Positions 1 through 10,700 of a DNA stretch of 64,000 nucleotides are shown here, piece by piece; position 1 is the first letter of the stretch, and every line of letters starts with the position of its first letter. The stretch spans positions 1-64,000 of the forward strand of contig JADNRV010000228.1 in assembly GCA_015499995.1 (NCBI GenBank), read 5' to 3'. This DNA is from Flammula alnicola. Its lineage: Eukaryota > Basidiomycota > Agaricomycetes > Agaricales > Strophariaceae. The notes beneath the pieces are model-generated. The model ran no database searches and had not been told where the DNA came from. It saw only the letters and a list, made by a program, of their open reading frames with translations. The position numbers were made by a program, and so were the translations under genes.

Positions 1-131
1 AATGGCTTTATCAGTACAGTTCTGCAAGGCCATATATACCACGTACCAAGGAGTGTTTGGAGAGCACGATCCAGTTTTTCCATACAAGGGCACGAAGCTG
101 CAGCCAGAAAATGCTGGACATGGATATATAG

Positions 132-175
132 CAAGGGTATCGTATCAAATAGTCAAGGGTATTGTATCAAATAGC
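132..175. repeat. 22-bp tandem duplication
   Basis: Two adjacent 22-bp units begin CAAGGGTAT and differ at two positions. It is a simple local duplication in otherwise unassigned DNA at the left edge of the window. No function is proposed. Confidence 0.7.
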
Positions 176-489
176 CAATGGCATATCGCAATCCAGACCG
201 AAAGGGATTTATGAACTTGGAGGTATAAGGGAAGGTGTGAACTCGCCGCGTTAGCATTGCACAGTGAGAAAGAACGTCTAATTTTGCTGCGCAAAGCTGT
301 GATTTGCCAATCTTGGTGCACGATCTGAGTCTCCAACAAAAGTTTAGACAAGACAGGCTCGCATGTCCGTTGCGACCAAGACTCTGCAGCGCCGAGCGGT
401 TGGAGCCTCCATGACTGCGAAAGCCATGGGCAAAGACTAAAGTAACGATATAGTTCTGCAGGAACCGGCAATTGCCGGATTTTTCTATT

Positions 490-907
490 TCACCGGCCCG
501 CCGCATCAGGCACTGTGGTCCTGGATGCAAGAGAATATGCCTACACGCATGCACAATCGCCATTTTTTGCAGTTGTGCAGCTTAATCCGCACTGACCAAC
601 TCGACACCGCGCTCACACGCTCGACTCGACTCAATGATGACTCACAACCCTGGTGCCGTTTCGGATGCTCGGTCCTAGAAGATCCTCACCACATCTTCGT
701 GGATTGCCCACGAGTCGAAGCTTACAAGCAGTCCTCGACACCTTCAAAACTCCAGCGCAAATCACTTCACTATTAACCCAGACCATCAAAGGCCTCACTC
801 ATTACTCGGACATACGACCCCCCAACCAACCCCAAAATACCCCGTTGGCATCACAATTGCACAACGGATGTATAAAGCTGGCAGCTCGGGTCTGGGGTAT
901 CGTTTGA
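490..907 (+). pseudogene. 3' tail of a non-LTR retrotransposon reverse-transcriptase ORF
   Basis: The reading frame shows the zinc-binding segment that follows reverse transcriptase in many fungal non-LTR elements: WCRFGC, then EDPHHIFVDCPR, giving a C-x3-C...H-H...C pattern. After the EAYKQ codons near 735 the family reading continues one frame over (LDTFKTPAQITSL) and ends with LAARVWGIV and a stop at 905-907. So one frameshift splits the fragment. Nothing convincing of the polymerase domain is found upstream within the window. Function is therefore lost here; it is a 5'-truncated, frameshifted copy. The family call rests on the zinc-knuckle pattern and the characteristic end; the exact clade is not assigned. 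Confidence 0.7.
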
Positions 908-1248
908 CGTGTAGGTGCTCTTCATTCCTCTAGTCAAACCTCGAGCTACTGTAACTCTTCCTTCCAATCTTTCCTTCCATACATCTTCCTTTTCACCTTC
1001 ATCCACCCTCAGGCTACACGTCACGATCCTTAAATAGAATATAACTTGCCTTATTTATGTCTGTTCTGCCTCCTCTTTTCTTTGGCACCAACTCTACGCA
1101 TCCTCACCATGACCGCAGTACGCTGACGCTGGTGGCTCACACAGGCAATGAATTACTGCTGTTACTACATATAAACGAAACCTAACGAAACTTCAAGAAA
1201 GTGGACATTTCACATTCCGCCTGATTGCCGAAGGCTTGGTTACACTCA
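908..1248. other. intergenic, no gene seen
   Basis: C/T-rich DNA lies immediately 3' of the retrotransposon tail and probably includes its 3' untranslated sequence. Short open frames here have no recognisable motif. No tail-like A run or target duplication could be fixed. Confidence 0.5.
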
Positions 1249-1510
1249 TCCATTACACCACCGTTTGCGTGTGACATAAATCGGACATAATCCTGAAAGT
1301 CGCCGATTGATAGCCTGCCGAACAGCCAAACGGAGGACTGGTTGATGCCCATTTGACGTTTTAGGGCCGACAGCCGGAGGACACGCTTAGTTACGTCCGT
1401 ACGGCATGCAAAGGATACAAACCGTGCCTGTCCGGACAGGATGAGGTAAGGCCATCCCTTTGGATGTCCTTTGGATGTCTGCCCTGCAGACATCCGCTGG
1501 ACATCCACAA
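1249..1510 (+). repeat. copy 1 of a GGACATCC-hairpin repeat family
   Basis: The copy begins with ATTACACCACCG and ends in a cluster of GGATGTCC/GGACATCC words. Within the cluster GGATGTCTGC-CCT-GCAGACATCC is a perfect hairpin, itself flanked by GGATGTCC and GGACATCC, making a palindrome of about 45 bp. The same start word and the same octamers recur in opposite orientation at 3735-3921, so the two are relatives. They could be the two ends of one decayed DNA transposon or two separate insertions. No matching target-site duplication was found. Confidence 0.55.
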
Positions 1511-1908
1511 AATAGCCCAGCGACGTTTCGTTCGGACTTAGAGATTTTTTTTGAAAATGTCCTTGTTCTCGGTTACGAGTCCTATTTATAGGAGTCGTTC
1601 TTTTTACCCAACCCTCCGCAGAAAAATGCGTTACGCTTGGAATACCGCAGGAACAACCTTCCTATTGTGGAATGATGGAATGATGGCATCTTTATATTTA
1701 TAATCGGTTTTGATGCGTGTGCCTTTTCGGTGTTTAATGCCCGACGGCAGCCAGGCAATGCCTAGCGGAGTTTAAAATATATGAGCTTTCGGCTACACAC
1801 CGTTGCCACCACCTTCGCCCTTCGTTCTTGCAGACGACAGCTCATGTGAGGCTTGTGTCGTGCTGGGCCCTCATGTGAGGGCTTTAGCAGCAAGACTTAG
1901 ACTGCAAT

Positions 1909-3060
1909 ATGGCAATATTCCCTATAGAGCCCGTGCTGCTGCCCTCTGAGGGGCTCCGGCTTGCCACCACCTCCTTATCACCCACTGCTTCCCACCTGCT
2001 ACCATCGCCAACTGTTGCTCCCCTCACGGCGAACCCATGGAGCCAACAAGGACCCATGAAAACTGATGCCAGTGAGCCAGAGGGCTCGTCGGCGCCATTT
2101 CACGTGCAAGCCGGCTACGGAACCCGACGATGCCAGTGAGGAAGGGTGCCCAGAGGAAGCGGGAGCTGACGAATGGCGCCAGGTATGTGGTCACCACCCC
2201 CTACCCTGCTGCTAACCCCCGCCATCCCAGTTTCTTGCAGATGCGGACACCGTGGGTACTGGCCTGCCCCCACTGCAGCACGAATACCAGGGAAACAAAA
2301 CGAAGTACGTGGCGATCCAGCCTGTACGACTCCGCTGATCCCCCACCCCTTCCTTTTTCATTTAGAGCCAGCCTTGAGGCCATCCTCTCGCTTGTGGCCT
2401 CCCCCTTCCTTTCCTTCGACCAACCAAAAGCCCACGCCATTGTAATCTCCGCCCAGTGGGTTCCGAACTGACCTCCCACTTCACGGAGCAGCCACAGGAG
2501 ACTGCACCCTGCATATGCAAACCCCGACATTGAACACAAACACAGGTGCCCAAGGAGTATCAGACAGGTGAGTATGCCCTCAACCCTATCCGTTCACTCC
2601 GCACAACCCTGCTAACTATCCACGCTCCATTTTTTTGTGTAGGACGCACCTGTGGCCGCCGCTGCGCCCTCGCCACCTTCGACCACATGGACAATCCCGG
2701 CACATGCAGTAACACGCGACCAACGGCGACGAAGCCAGCAATCGCGCTTCTGGAAGGATTTTGGGGAACAAGGTATATATTACCCACACCACAGACCACG
2801 CCTTTACTCGAGTGGAACAGAGCTCGAGGTCGCAGCCTCGCCATGCCTCCCCTTCCCTCGCTAATGTATGCGCAGCACTGACATTAGACGCCGAACCCCC
2901 ACAAACCCGCTCACCGTGGAGCACCCACTCATGCGTATCATTTCCTATCCTTTTGACACTGATCACCGAGCCATGCTTTCGAGTCTCGACTGCCACAACT
3001 ACCCTACTGGATGCCACAGCCTGTGCATCCCTTCAATGAGTGTTACTTGATGTCTCAGAT
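1909..3060 (+). pseudogene. low-complexity spliced ORF relic, unrecognised
   Basis: Short proline- and alanine-rich open pieces are separated by plausible introns, for example CGCCAG|gtatgtgg ... ttgcag near 2182-2240 and CAGACAG|gtgagt ... tgtag near 2568-2642. The exon-like pieces read ADTVGTGLPPLQHEYQGNKT and APVAAAAPSPPSTTWTIP. They cannot be joined into one convincing frame with a start, and no known domain is visible. It sits between the two inverted hairpin-repeat copies, so it may be cargo or coding remains of a transposable element. It could equally be a decayed host gene. Low confidence in any coding role. Confidence 0.3.
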
Positions 3061-3734
3061 GTACTAGATACATATTTTTCAATATAATTATTTAACTATT
3101 CCTATAATTTGAATGAATTTCTACCAAGGCTTTCCTTCTGAATCCAGGTGTAAAATGGCTATCAGGTCAAATGGATTAAACTGTTTTAAACGTGGCACAG
3201 GAATGGAAACGTCAAAAAGCGATAAGTTGTTAGAAACTAGTTATTAGAAATGGATGCAGAAGACGAATATTGAACCATGAATTAGGGGAGTGATATAATA
3301 AAAGGACTCGTAACGCCGGGCACAGCCTCGGCCCGCACAACCAAGTTGCGTGTGACATGACAAGTCACGATGAGTCTGCCACGAATCCGTCGCTCCCTCT
3401 TGCTCTCAACGATCCCCCTCCTTTCAAAATGTTACTCGCCGCGCTCCTCTCATTGCTCGCTACCCCACAATAGCTGTAGGAACACTAGGCTGCCCATGAC
3501 CATGGCCTTGAAGGTATTTCTATCTTCCCTCCCTTACCTTACCTTCTGGTCTTTCTGTAGTTCTCAATTATAGTATATGTATGCCCTAGCCTCACTGTAT
3601 TAGATACCTTCAATAGAATATTTTGTCGCCCATATTGGACTATAAACTTTACTGTGTGATGGAGAAGGTATTGTACATTACAACAAACTGGATATCTAGC
3701 ACAAAAACATAGGATGGATGGATGACCAGGAGAG
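3061..3734. other. no gene seen
   Basis: AT-rich DNA with only short open frames and no recognisable domain, tRNA or terminal repeat. Confidence 0.5.
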
Positions 3735-3921
3735 GATGAACTACTGATGTTTGTGCGGACATCCTGAGGATGTCCAGGTCTGACATCCAAATGACATCTG
3801 CCGCCAGACATCAGGGTGACAAATTCAGGTTTTTGTCCCAGGGATATTCACCCGGATAATCTGGGGATGTCCGGACGCCGGATGTCAGCCGGACATCCCA
3901 AACGAAGCGGTGGTGTAATTG
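3735..3921 (-). repeat. copy 2 of the GGACATCC-hairpin repeat family, inverted
   Basis: Read on the minus strand this segment starts ATTACACCACCG and runs into GGATGTCC/GGACATCC words, like copy 1. Hairpins are visible: GGACATCC-TGA-GGATGTCC near 3760, and GGATGTCCGG paired with CCGGACATCC near 3865-3900. Outer start word and inner hairpins are in mirror order to copy 1, as expected for the two ends of one element of about 2.7 kb. The copies are diverged, which fits an old insertion. Confidence 0.55.
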
Positions 3922-4452
3922 CGCATGCATCATAGCACTTGTTTCAATCTAAGTATATGCAAGCCTCGGCCTTACCATCCCATGTCTTCTCCTCGGTGAG
4001 TAGGATTGGACACTCCATGATGCAGGCTTGCAGCTTACGCGCCAATTTCTTGGACCTCAGCTACCTCACGACATCCATGACTATACCCTACTATATCCTA
4101 CTGGCAGGATTTGACGGCCATCGACGGCTCGCACGTTTCGGATGTTGTGAAGAATGGCGGAGGCTCCTTCTATGGCTGCAGAGGCTAGCGTTTGAATAGT
4201 CTCTCTTGAATGTTATAGATGCCGGATATTCAGGCTTTCTGGCGAATTGGTATGTAGTTTTATGATGGCAGGCAGTTTTTGGTCAGAGGAATACTTAAAA
4301 CGTTGCTTACATGCTGTCCTACCATGAACAAATCACCGTTTGCGCGTTGCAGAGACTTCACTCTAGCGTTGTTGCATTCATAGCGATATATCTTCGCGTG
4401 ATTGGGCCACACCAGCTCAAGGATCGTGTGCACACTTGGCACTGTCTATGGT
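3922..4452. other. no gene seen; splice-like fragments only
   Basis: A plus-strand open stretch (3939-4199) ends in a segment that reads DLTAIDGSHVSDVVKNGGGS after a possible acceptor near 4110. This might be the last exon of something lost, but no upstream exon could be attached. Nothing else is recognised. Confidence 0.35.
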
Positions 4453-4458
4453 CTGTGC

Positions 4459-5299
4459 TATGACTGCCCAGGTGCACTTTTATTCCCACGCGCGCGCGCG
4501 CGCGAGTTGTGTCTGTGTGTGCACCCGAAGTGACCTCAACTCATGTAAAACTGCAATTTCGTCAGGTTGTCAGCTCATTGGACCTCCCTCCATATATTTA
4601 TTAGTTGTAAATAGCGTTTATCACCATTTGTTAACCCAAAATGAAGTGAACGGAACCATTTTTGACAATGGTCAAACACTTTCCCACGGGTGCTACAATC
4701 TCTACCGAGAAAGCATTCGGGAGTTCAGGGGAGAAATTTGAAGGTGATTCTTGTAGCAATAATCTAAATCTCTTACAATTTGAGCTTAGTTACACTTTGA
4801 AGGTCATGCACCTCAAATCTAAAAGACTACCATTAAGACCTGCTTAAGGTTCAACAAATATTAATATTAACTAAAAAAAATAGTTGTGGAAAGGTCTATT
4901 CAATGGGCTCAGTTTATTTTCAAGGCCGTTGTAGGTTCAACTGAAGGTTCAGAGATTTTGGATTTGAGTCAGCCTGGACAGTGGATGTAATAGATTTGAC
5001 GAAAGGATTGTCGCCTTCAAATTTCTCCATTGAACTCCCAAATGCTTTCTCGGTAGAGATTGTAGCACCCGTGGGAAAGTATTTGACCATTGTCAAAAAT
5101 GGTTCCGTTCACTTCATTTTGGGTTAACAAATGGTGATAAACATTATTTACAACTAATAAATATATGGAGGGAGGTCCAATGAGCTGACAGCCTGACGAA
5201 ATTGTAGTTCTACATGAGTTGAGGTCACTTCGGGTGCACACACAGACACAACTCGCGCGCGCGCGCGCGTGGGAATAAAAGTGCACCTGGGCAGTCATA
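4459..5299. mobile_element. 841-bp foldback element with about 288-bp inverted arms
   Basis: Both ends begin TATGACTGCCCAGGTGCAC when read inward, and the arms (4459-4746 and 5010-5299) are near-identical reverse complements. The element is flanked by the direct repeat CTGTGC at 4453-4458 and 5300-5305, a plausible 6-bp target-site duplication. Each arm carries an alternating CG run (CACGCGCGCGCGCG) next to a TG-rich stretch about 25 bp from the end. The central 263 bp has no coding frame. The open frame seen in each arm is one sequence read from both sides, not a gene. It is therefore a non-autonomous foldback or long-TIR MITE. The superfamily is unknown. Confidence 0.8.
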
Positions 5300-5440
5300 C
5301 TGTGCGGCGTGCCTGTGCTTATCCGAATGCATCACATTATTTCGGTAGCAGGGTCACTCTCAATCCTACAATCCCGGCACCCTCAGTCGAATTTTCAATC
5401 CTGCTGACTTTTGTCGGGAGTCCAGTAATTCATCACCGAG

Positions 5441-6991
5441 GTGTCTGCTATCGACCCAGAGAACGTTGACAAGAATAGCTCCACAACTGCAATATTCCTT
5501 ACCGCCTTGGTCGTCAACGGTGCCTTGCTCTTGGCAGAAGTTAGTGCACTTGTCATATTGAAGCAAAGGCTTTGGAGGATATGCAGTCCTCGGATAGTTT
5601 TACCCCTCCAGAGTAAGGTATATCATGCTCTCTTAAATCCGTAATACACAAACCGTTTGTTCAAGCAAACGAGCAGCGGAACTACCACCGCGGGTCTCTG
5701 GAAGTAGATTCCTGCTTTGATCAAGTCTCCTTCAGAAGACATTGTAAGTCGACTCTCCTGTACTCTTCAAATCGACAGCTTGATTTCTATAATAATCAAC
5801 TTCGCCTTCAGATACACAAGAATGGGCTCGATGCGTCAGTCGTTCTTTAAGAGTATGCCTTCTATTGTAATTTACTGACATTTATTATATCTCTCAGATA
5901 CATGTTCCTACGATTTATCAGACTCCTGATGACCATATTTCTGGTATTTACAGTGAAGTTTCTTGTCATCGCCGTCCCAGCGTTGAATGCTGTACACATT
6001 GACGCTTCTTAACGTTGAAATTGAGTGCCCGAGCGTTTCATGACTGAAGTGTTTTTTAGCATCACGAATCCAAGTGTACGATTTCATTTAGTATTATCTT
6101 GACGCCCCATACTGACCAATCTAAACCAACCAGTTGTCGGCCTGTATATTAAACAAATCTGCTTAACGTGCCTCTTCTTCCTGAAGGCTGCTGATGCTGG
6201 AGTTGCCGCTGTTATCCAGGCTATTTTCTTGGTTGTGCCCATCGTTCTCACAGCTTCTGCGCAACTATTGCTCCATAATAGCTTCGCTCGTGATCATGAG
6301 TGTCTTCTTGTCTTTGCCTAAGCGCGCATACTCAGTCGCGCTGCGAACAGCTTTGAAGCAATACTTGCCAATGTCTATGGCTACAAAAAAGATGGCTAAA
6401 AGATATGCCAAGGAAAAAAGAGAAAAAGGCGAAAAGGATAGCGATGACGATGAAGTCGATTTATCGTGAGTTATGTCGAAGAAGTTCTTTCAACATTCTC
6501 ATTGATTTCTTTTTTCGCATAGGCATTCGCAGCGTACGGCGATGGATCAATGCCACCGCGAAACTTCTAGATGGAAAATTAGACGAATTAAAGGCTAAAA
6601 TGAAAAGGGAGGTCGACCGAGATGACCATCCAAACGGGGACCAGGCCAACAAGGAAGAGACCGCTGAAACAACAGCAGTGGTCGACCCCAGAACTATCCA
6701 GGAGAAAATCAACCAACTCCAAATTGCCTGTATTTGATGCTGCGGCACCCGCCGTCGAAGATTCCGACTCATCAGACGAAGAGGGCGATGGTGCTCACGC
6801 ATTCGACCATCCATCTACCGACGTTGATCAGGCGTGGATCTGGTCCCCAAAAAGTCCTTGGATTGAGTGAATTCTTGACGAATGAGCTCAAGGCAGTCGG
6901 TGTCGATGCTAATATGGATGAACGGGGAGTAATCGAGGTCACCAGGAATCCCCGGACGAGGAATGGAGTGGTGGTCACGATGCATAAGTAA
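5441..6991 (+). pseudogene. broken CSC1/OSCA-type (DUF221) calcium-permeable channel gene
   Basis: The N-terminal part matches the start of fungal CSC1-like stress-gated cation channels: SSTTAIFLTALVVNGALLLA forms the first membrane helix, followed by an RIYSPR-like motif. Later exon-like pieces read HKNGLDA and YMFLRFIRLLMTIFLVFT. The 3' part matches the family's C-terminal tail: HPSTDVDQ, then LSEFLTNELKAVGVDA and a VIEVTRNP-like end. Between these the bulk of the channel is missing. The frame is further broken by an in-frame TAG at 5705-5707 and several later stops and frame changes. The first codon of the matching frame is GTG, not ATG. Only about 1.5 kb remains of a gene normally several kb long, so it is a deleted, inactive copy. 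Neighbours do not suggest a shared role. Confidence 0.8.
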
Positions 6992-7087
6992 TGGTTATTT
7001 GACGTGTCTGTTGTCTTTGAGCAGAGGGCACTAGCAGGGTATATACATACAATTTGAAGATGTGGTGACTCTAAGCACTGTCCTGAG

Positions 7088-7587
7088 CTACGACTTCTCC
7101 GCGCGTCCTTGTTCTAGTTCTTCGATAGGTATCCGTACCAGCCGCTGCCCTTCTGAAACAGTTTGCGAAGAAACGCCTTCACTTTCAGCCTCCAAACTTT
7201 CGCGTGACGCAACTAGGTTTGAATATCTTCAGGAAAGTAACAATGCCATCAATGCTGTCGAATGCATCCACTTACGAAATTGGGTAAGAATCTGGAACAT
7301 CTTGGGCCACTGGGCCAATACCTGACCGTGCACTGAATGAACACTTACTTTAGCATTAAACTAAGGCAGGGAAACATTAGCAACCCACCTTCCCCTGCTT
7401 TGGCCATGATATCACAGTCCTCCCCCAGAGCTTCAATTCGCTCAAGATACAAGGCACTTGCTCTTTCTAGAGCAGACACCGCGTCGTACTCCTTTTTCTT
7501 CTCAAGGAGTTTAGCAAGAGTGGCTACGGATGAACTCGAGTGAGATCCAGCTTGAGATGCGCGATGAGGAGCGACGGAGTGACGCAT
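7088..7587 (-). CDS. DAD2: DASH complex subunit Dad2
   Basis: DAD2 is a small subunit of the DASH/Dam1 ring that couples kinetochores to spindle microtubules. Three exons, 7587-7389, 7332-7276 and 7212-7088, join in frame to 126 residues. The core reads LAKLLEKKKEYDAVSALERA, then GEDCDIMAKAG, then VHGQVLAQWPKMF, which is the fungal Dad2 helical pattern; the acidic C-terminal tail is poorly conserved in the family. The exon 2 acceptor was chosen because only TTCATTCAG|TGCACGG restores the VHGQVL segment in frame. The gene is head to head with MED12. The first 200 bp upstream of both start codons are shared, so their promoters overlap. Confidence 0.85.
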
Positions 7588-7787
7588 ATCGCTACAAGGT
7601 TCACATAAGAAGAGACACGCAGCTCAATTGAAGCTGAAAGTCGTGCTTCCACCGCGTTGTTTGGCTTTGTTTCAATGAAAAGGATGGCGGGCCGGCGGAA
7701 GCAACTTGACTAAACCCAATATCCTTTGTTACCCACTGAGATAATTGAACCCTCAACGCATGGGCTGGGGGGCCTCCGAAATCTGAA
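7588..7787. promoter_or_regulatory. shared divergent promoter of DAD2 and MED12
   Basis: Exactly 200 bp separate the two start codons, which point away from each other. No clear TATA box is seen. Both promoters and both 5' leaders must fit here, so some co-regulation is likely; this is inferred from spacing only. Confidence 0.55.
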
Positions 7788-10700
7788 ATGCGCGAGAAGA
7801 AGGATGAAGTCCAGTCAGTGGACTTGCCCGTGTATGAATCTCAGCCTCCGGCATGGTTACCGAAGATACATGCATCCGCAGACCTTGGTAAGAACGATGC
7901 ACTGTCTTTGTGAATCGTACTTTGACGGCTTTCAACTGTGATCAGGTTATGTAGGCTTTCATCCACCTCGACCTGGACAGGACGAGGATGGCTTGTCCGA
8001 CACCAATGTCAAGAATGGTTTTATTCTCAACCAAGCCGTTTCTGTGCGTACATTACTACCCATCGTTGTGCAAAGAAGATCGAACTTGTTCCTCAGGTAG
8101 AAACATTCAGCGCCCAGGCCATGATAAATGAGAGCCTCAACTCCCGGGAAACCCTTACGAAGTTGGAACAACTCATGAACGATGTTTTCATCCGTCGAGC
8201 TGACCGAATACCTCCTGTCCCGTAGGTTGCGTAATATCGCTCGATATACCTTTATGTTGACGGTTATCATAGGTCATCAACATTTCGTATCCCAACGAGA
8301 GTCACTCTCAATGACGCAAAACGCCAGGCTTGGTTTGCGGATTTGGCAAATCCCGATGTTCCTCTTCACAAGCTCGGTAAAAGTGTTCCTCACGGGGCTA
8401 AAGGTCATGACCTGTTAGACCTATTGCATTCTAACAATGTAGCAATATCGCGCGCTGTGTGGTTCCTATGGGTTTTTGGTGCGAATGAAACGGTACTTGC
8501 ATTACAAATCATCAAAGATAAGAACTGATTCGGCCAATTCGCAGGCGGGTCTACGGAATAAACCCACATACGTACCCATGCAGTACAGCATTGATTGGGC
8601 GAATGTCGTTACAGGATACATGAAGAAGCAGTTAGTCGAAATCGCACTTCCAAGTGCACCACGACCCGGCCTGAACATCAAGCAAACCTTCAAAGGCGTC
8701 CTAGCGGATATAGACACTCGCGAAAGGTGGATGTCCCGTTTCACATATTGGTCAGCCTTACTCTTCTTTACTGTGTGTTGATACTGAAAGTTTCTGTCAG
8801 CCTCAAACTTCTGCGCACGTTTTATGCCGAAGACCTTGTTGATCATAGAACCTTTTTGACATGGCTTGTCCAGCAAATGATGGCCTGTAATCTTGCCCAA
8901 GCTGGTTTTTTGACACGTCTCGCTGACGAATATCTTAACGATATTCTGTCTAGTCGGGCGTTGGCGAGACCACTGGTCGAAGCCTGTCTTGCCAAATTGT
9001 TTGAGGTGGGCGTCGGTATGAATGCGCTCTTTTAACGGAAATTCATCCTCGCGTTAGATTCGCACAACATCAGCCCATGAATTCTTGACAGATACTGAAG
9101 ATTTATTGAAAGTTCTCCTTCACGTATGTCTTCTGCAGATGTCGAATACCGACAACACTAATATTGGATATAGCGCATTTGCTTAGCCCTACCTGATGCC
9201 TTGGTTAGTCCGAAAATGTGGAGCACCTATTCCGGCCTTTTGGAAGACATCATGCTGGAAACCTCAATGAAACTTCCCAATGACCACTCCATTGAACAGA
9301 ACACGCGAGACCTTCGGCATATCTTATCAGATAACTTTTTCGATATCAAGAAGAGAAACGAGGCAGTGCTATTCCGTGGTCCTATTGCACAAGTCTCGGC
9401 ACGGCTGGGTACTGCTGTTTCCAATGTCAAGGTATAACCAGGCCATGTGCACCATTGACTTTTGATTTATTTTTTATTATAGTTGCTAAATTCTATCTCT
9501 GGAGATACTGATATGAACAATATAGTCTATTTCGGCCAAAATATCGACGATTCGAATTTCAAGGAGAAACTAGATATGCTTCTGACCTGGAGTGTCACAC
9601 CTTTACAATACGGAGACCACCGTCCTTTTACTGCAGTCACCCTCATTCGGATATGGAGAGACAAAGCTTGTGATAGGGCTAGCCGACGCGGTATTGCTAC
9701 TCCAAGCGAATTCTTGCAAGACCAACTTTTTGACTGGCTAGACACATCTGAAGTAGCCGGTGAAGTCAGCAATATACGAGACGTTGCCTTTTTATACGGA
9801 AAACTGGTCAAGCACGAGATTTTTTCTTATGCAAGTTACATACAACGTCTCATTGCTCGTGGTGAAACAGGCCTATCTTACACAGAGGTATTTACATTTC
9901 CGTTTGTTTGTGCAAATCTCTCATGCATCGCTTGTACAGGAAGCTGGTTCTCGTCATCGATTATTCCTTGGTTGGATTCCACTGTTCAATTCTACCTCAT
10001 CTCTCACAAATCAACGAAAAGTCACTTTGCATGGCGCGAGAGCGCGGCAAACATTTGAAGACGCAGCTGAACGAGAAATACGAAAAGAAATCCGTGCCGT
10101 GTTACCGGACCTCTTCGAAGGTGAATATTATGCAATTAACCTTCTGATACAGCTACGAATACCTCATTTTCAGGAACTTCCGTAGCCACATGGACCTCAA
10201 CGACAGCACTGCTTAATCAGTGTCAGACATTGACGAAAGCAACCCGCTTTGAACAAGTGCGGACCTTCAGGCAATGGTTGCTCCCCGTCTTCAAAAAGCG
10301 CATTACAAGGTCTGACGCTTTATCTCATGTCCTGAAAAATCTCTTGTTGAATGATTGTTCAAGAACTGGCGTTGACCACGCTATGTTGTTCAAGTCATAT
10401 CTTGTTGCCGTAGAGTTGATGGCGTTCACCAAGTGTTTCCATTCAATGCTCGATGTAGGTCATATGTTGCTAATCTCTCAATGTATTCATGCGAACTTAT
10501 TTGACAGTTGACCCTCTCTATGCTAGAGCATTCTGTTGATGCAGACTCCATGAACGGATTAATTGCGACATTTGAACGCTACATGACAATATGGAATTGC
10601 ATGGACGTAATGCCCATGATCGTGAAAGCGCTGGATACTGCACATCAAGTCTGGAAGCTCCGTGGCGTGCAATCTCGCCCACTTCTCGCATTATTGGTGA

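Noticed and set aside
4436..5298. Two proteins of about 95-100 residues with nearly the same sequence on opposite strands
   Set aside because: They are the same inverted arm of the foldback element read from each side; there is no domain, no intron and no start context.
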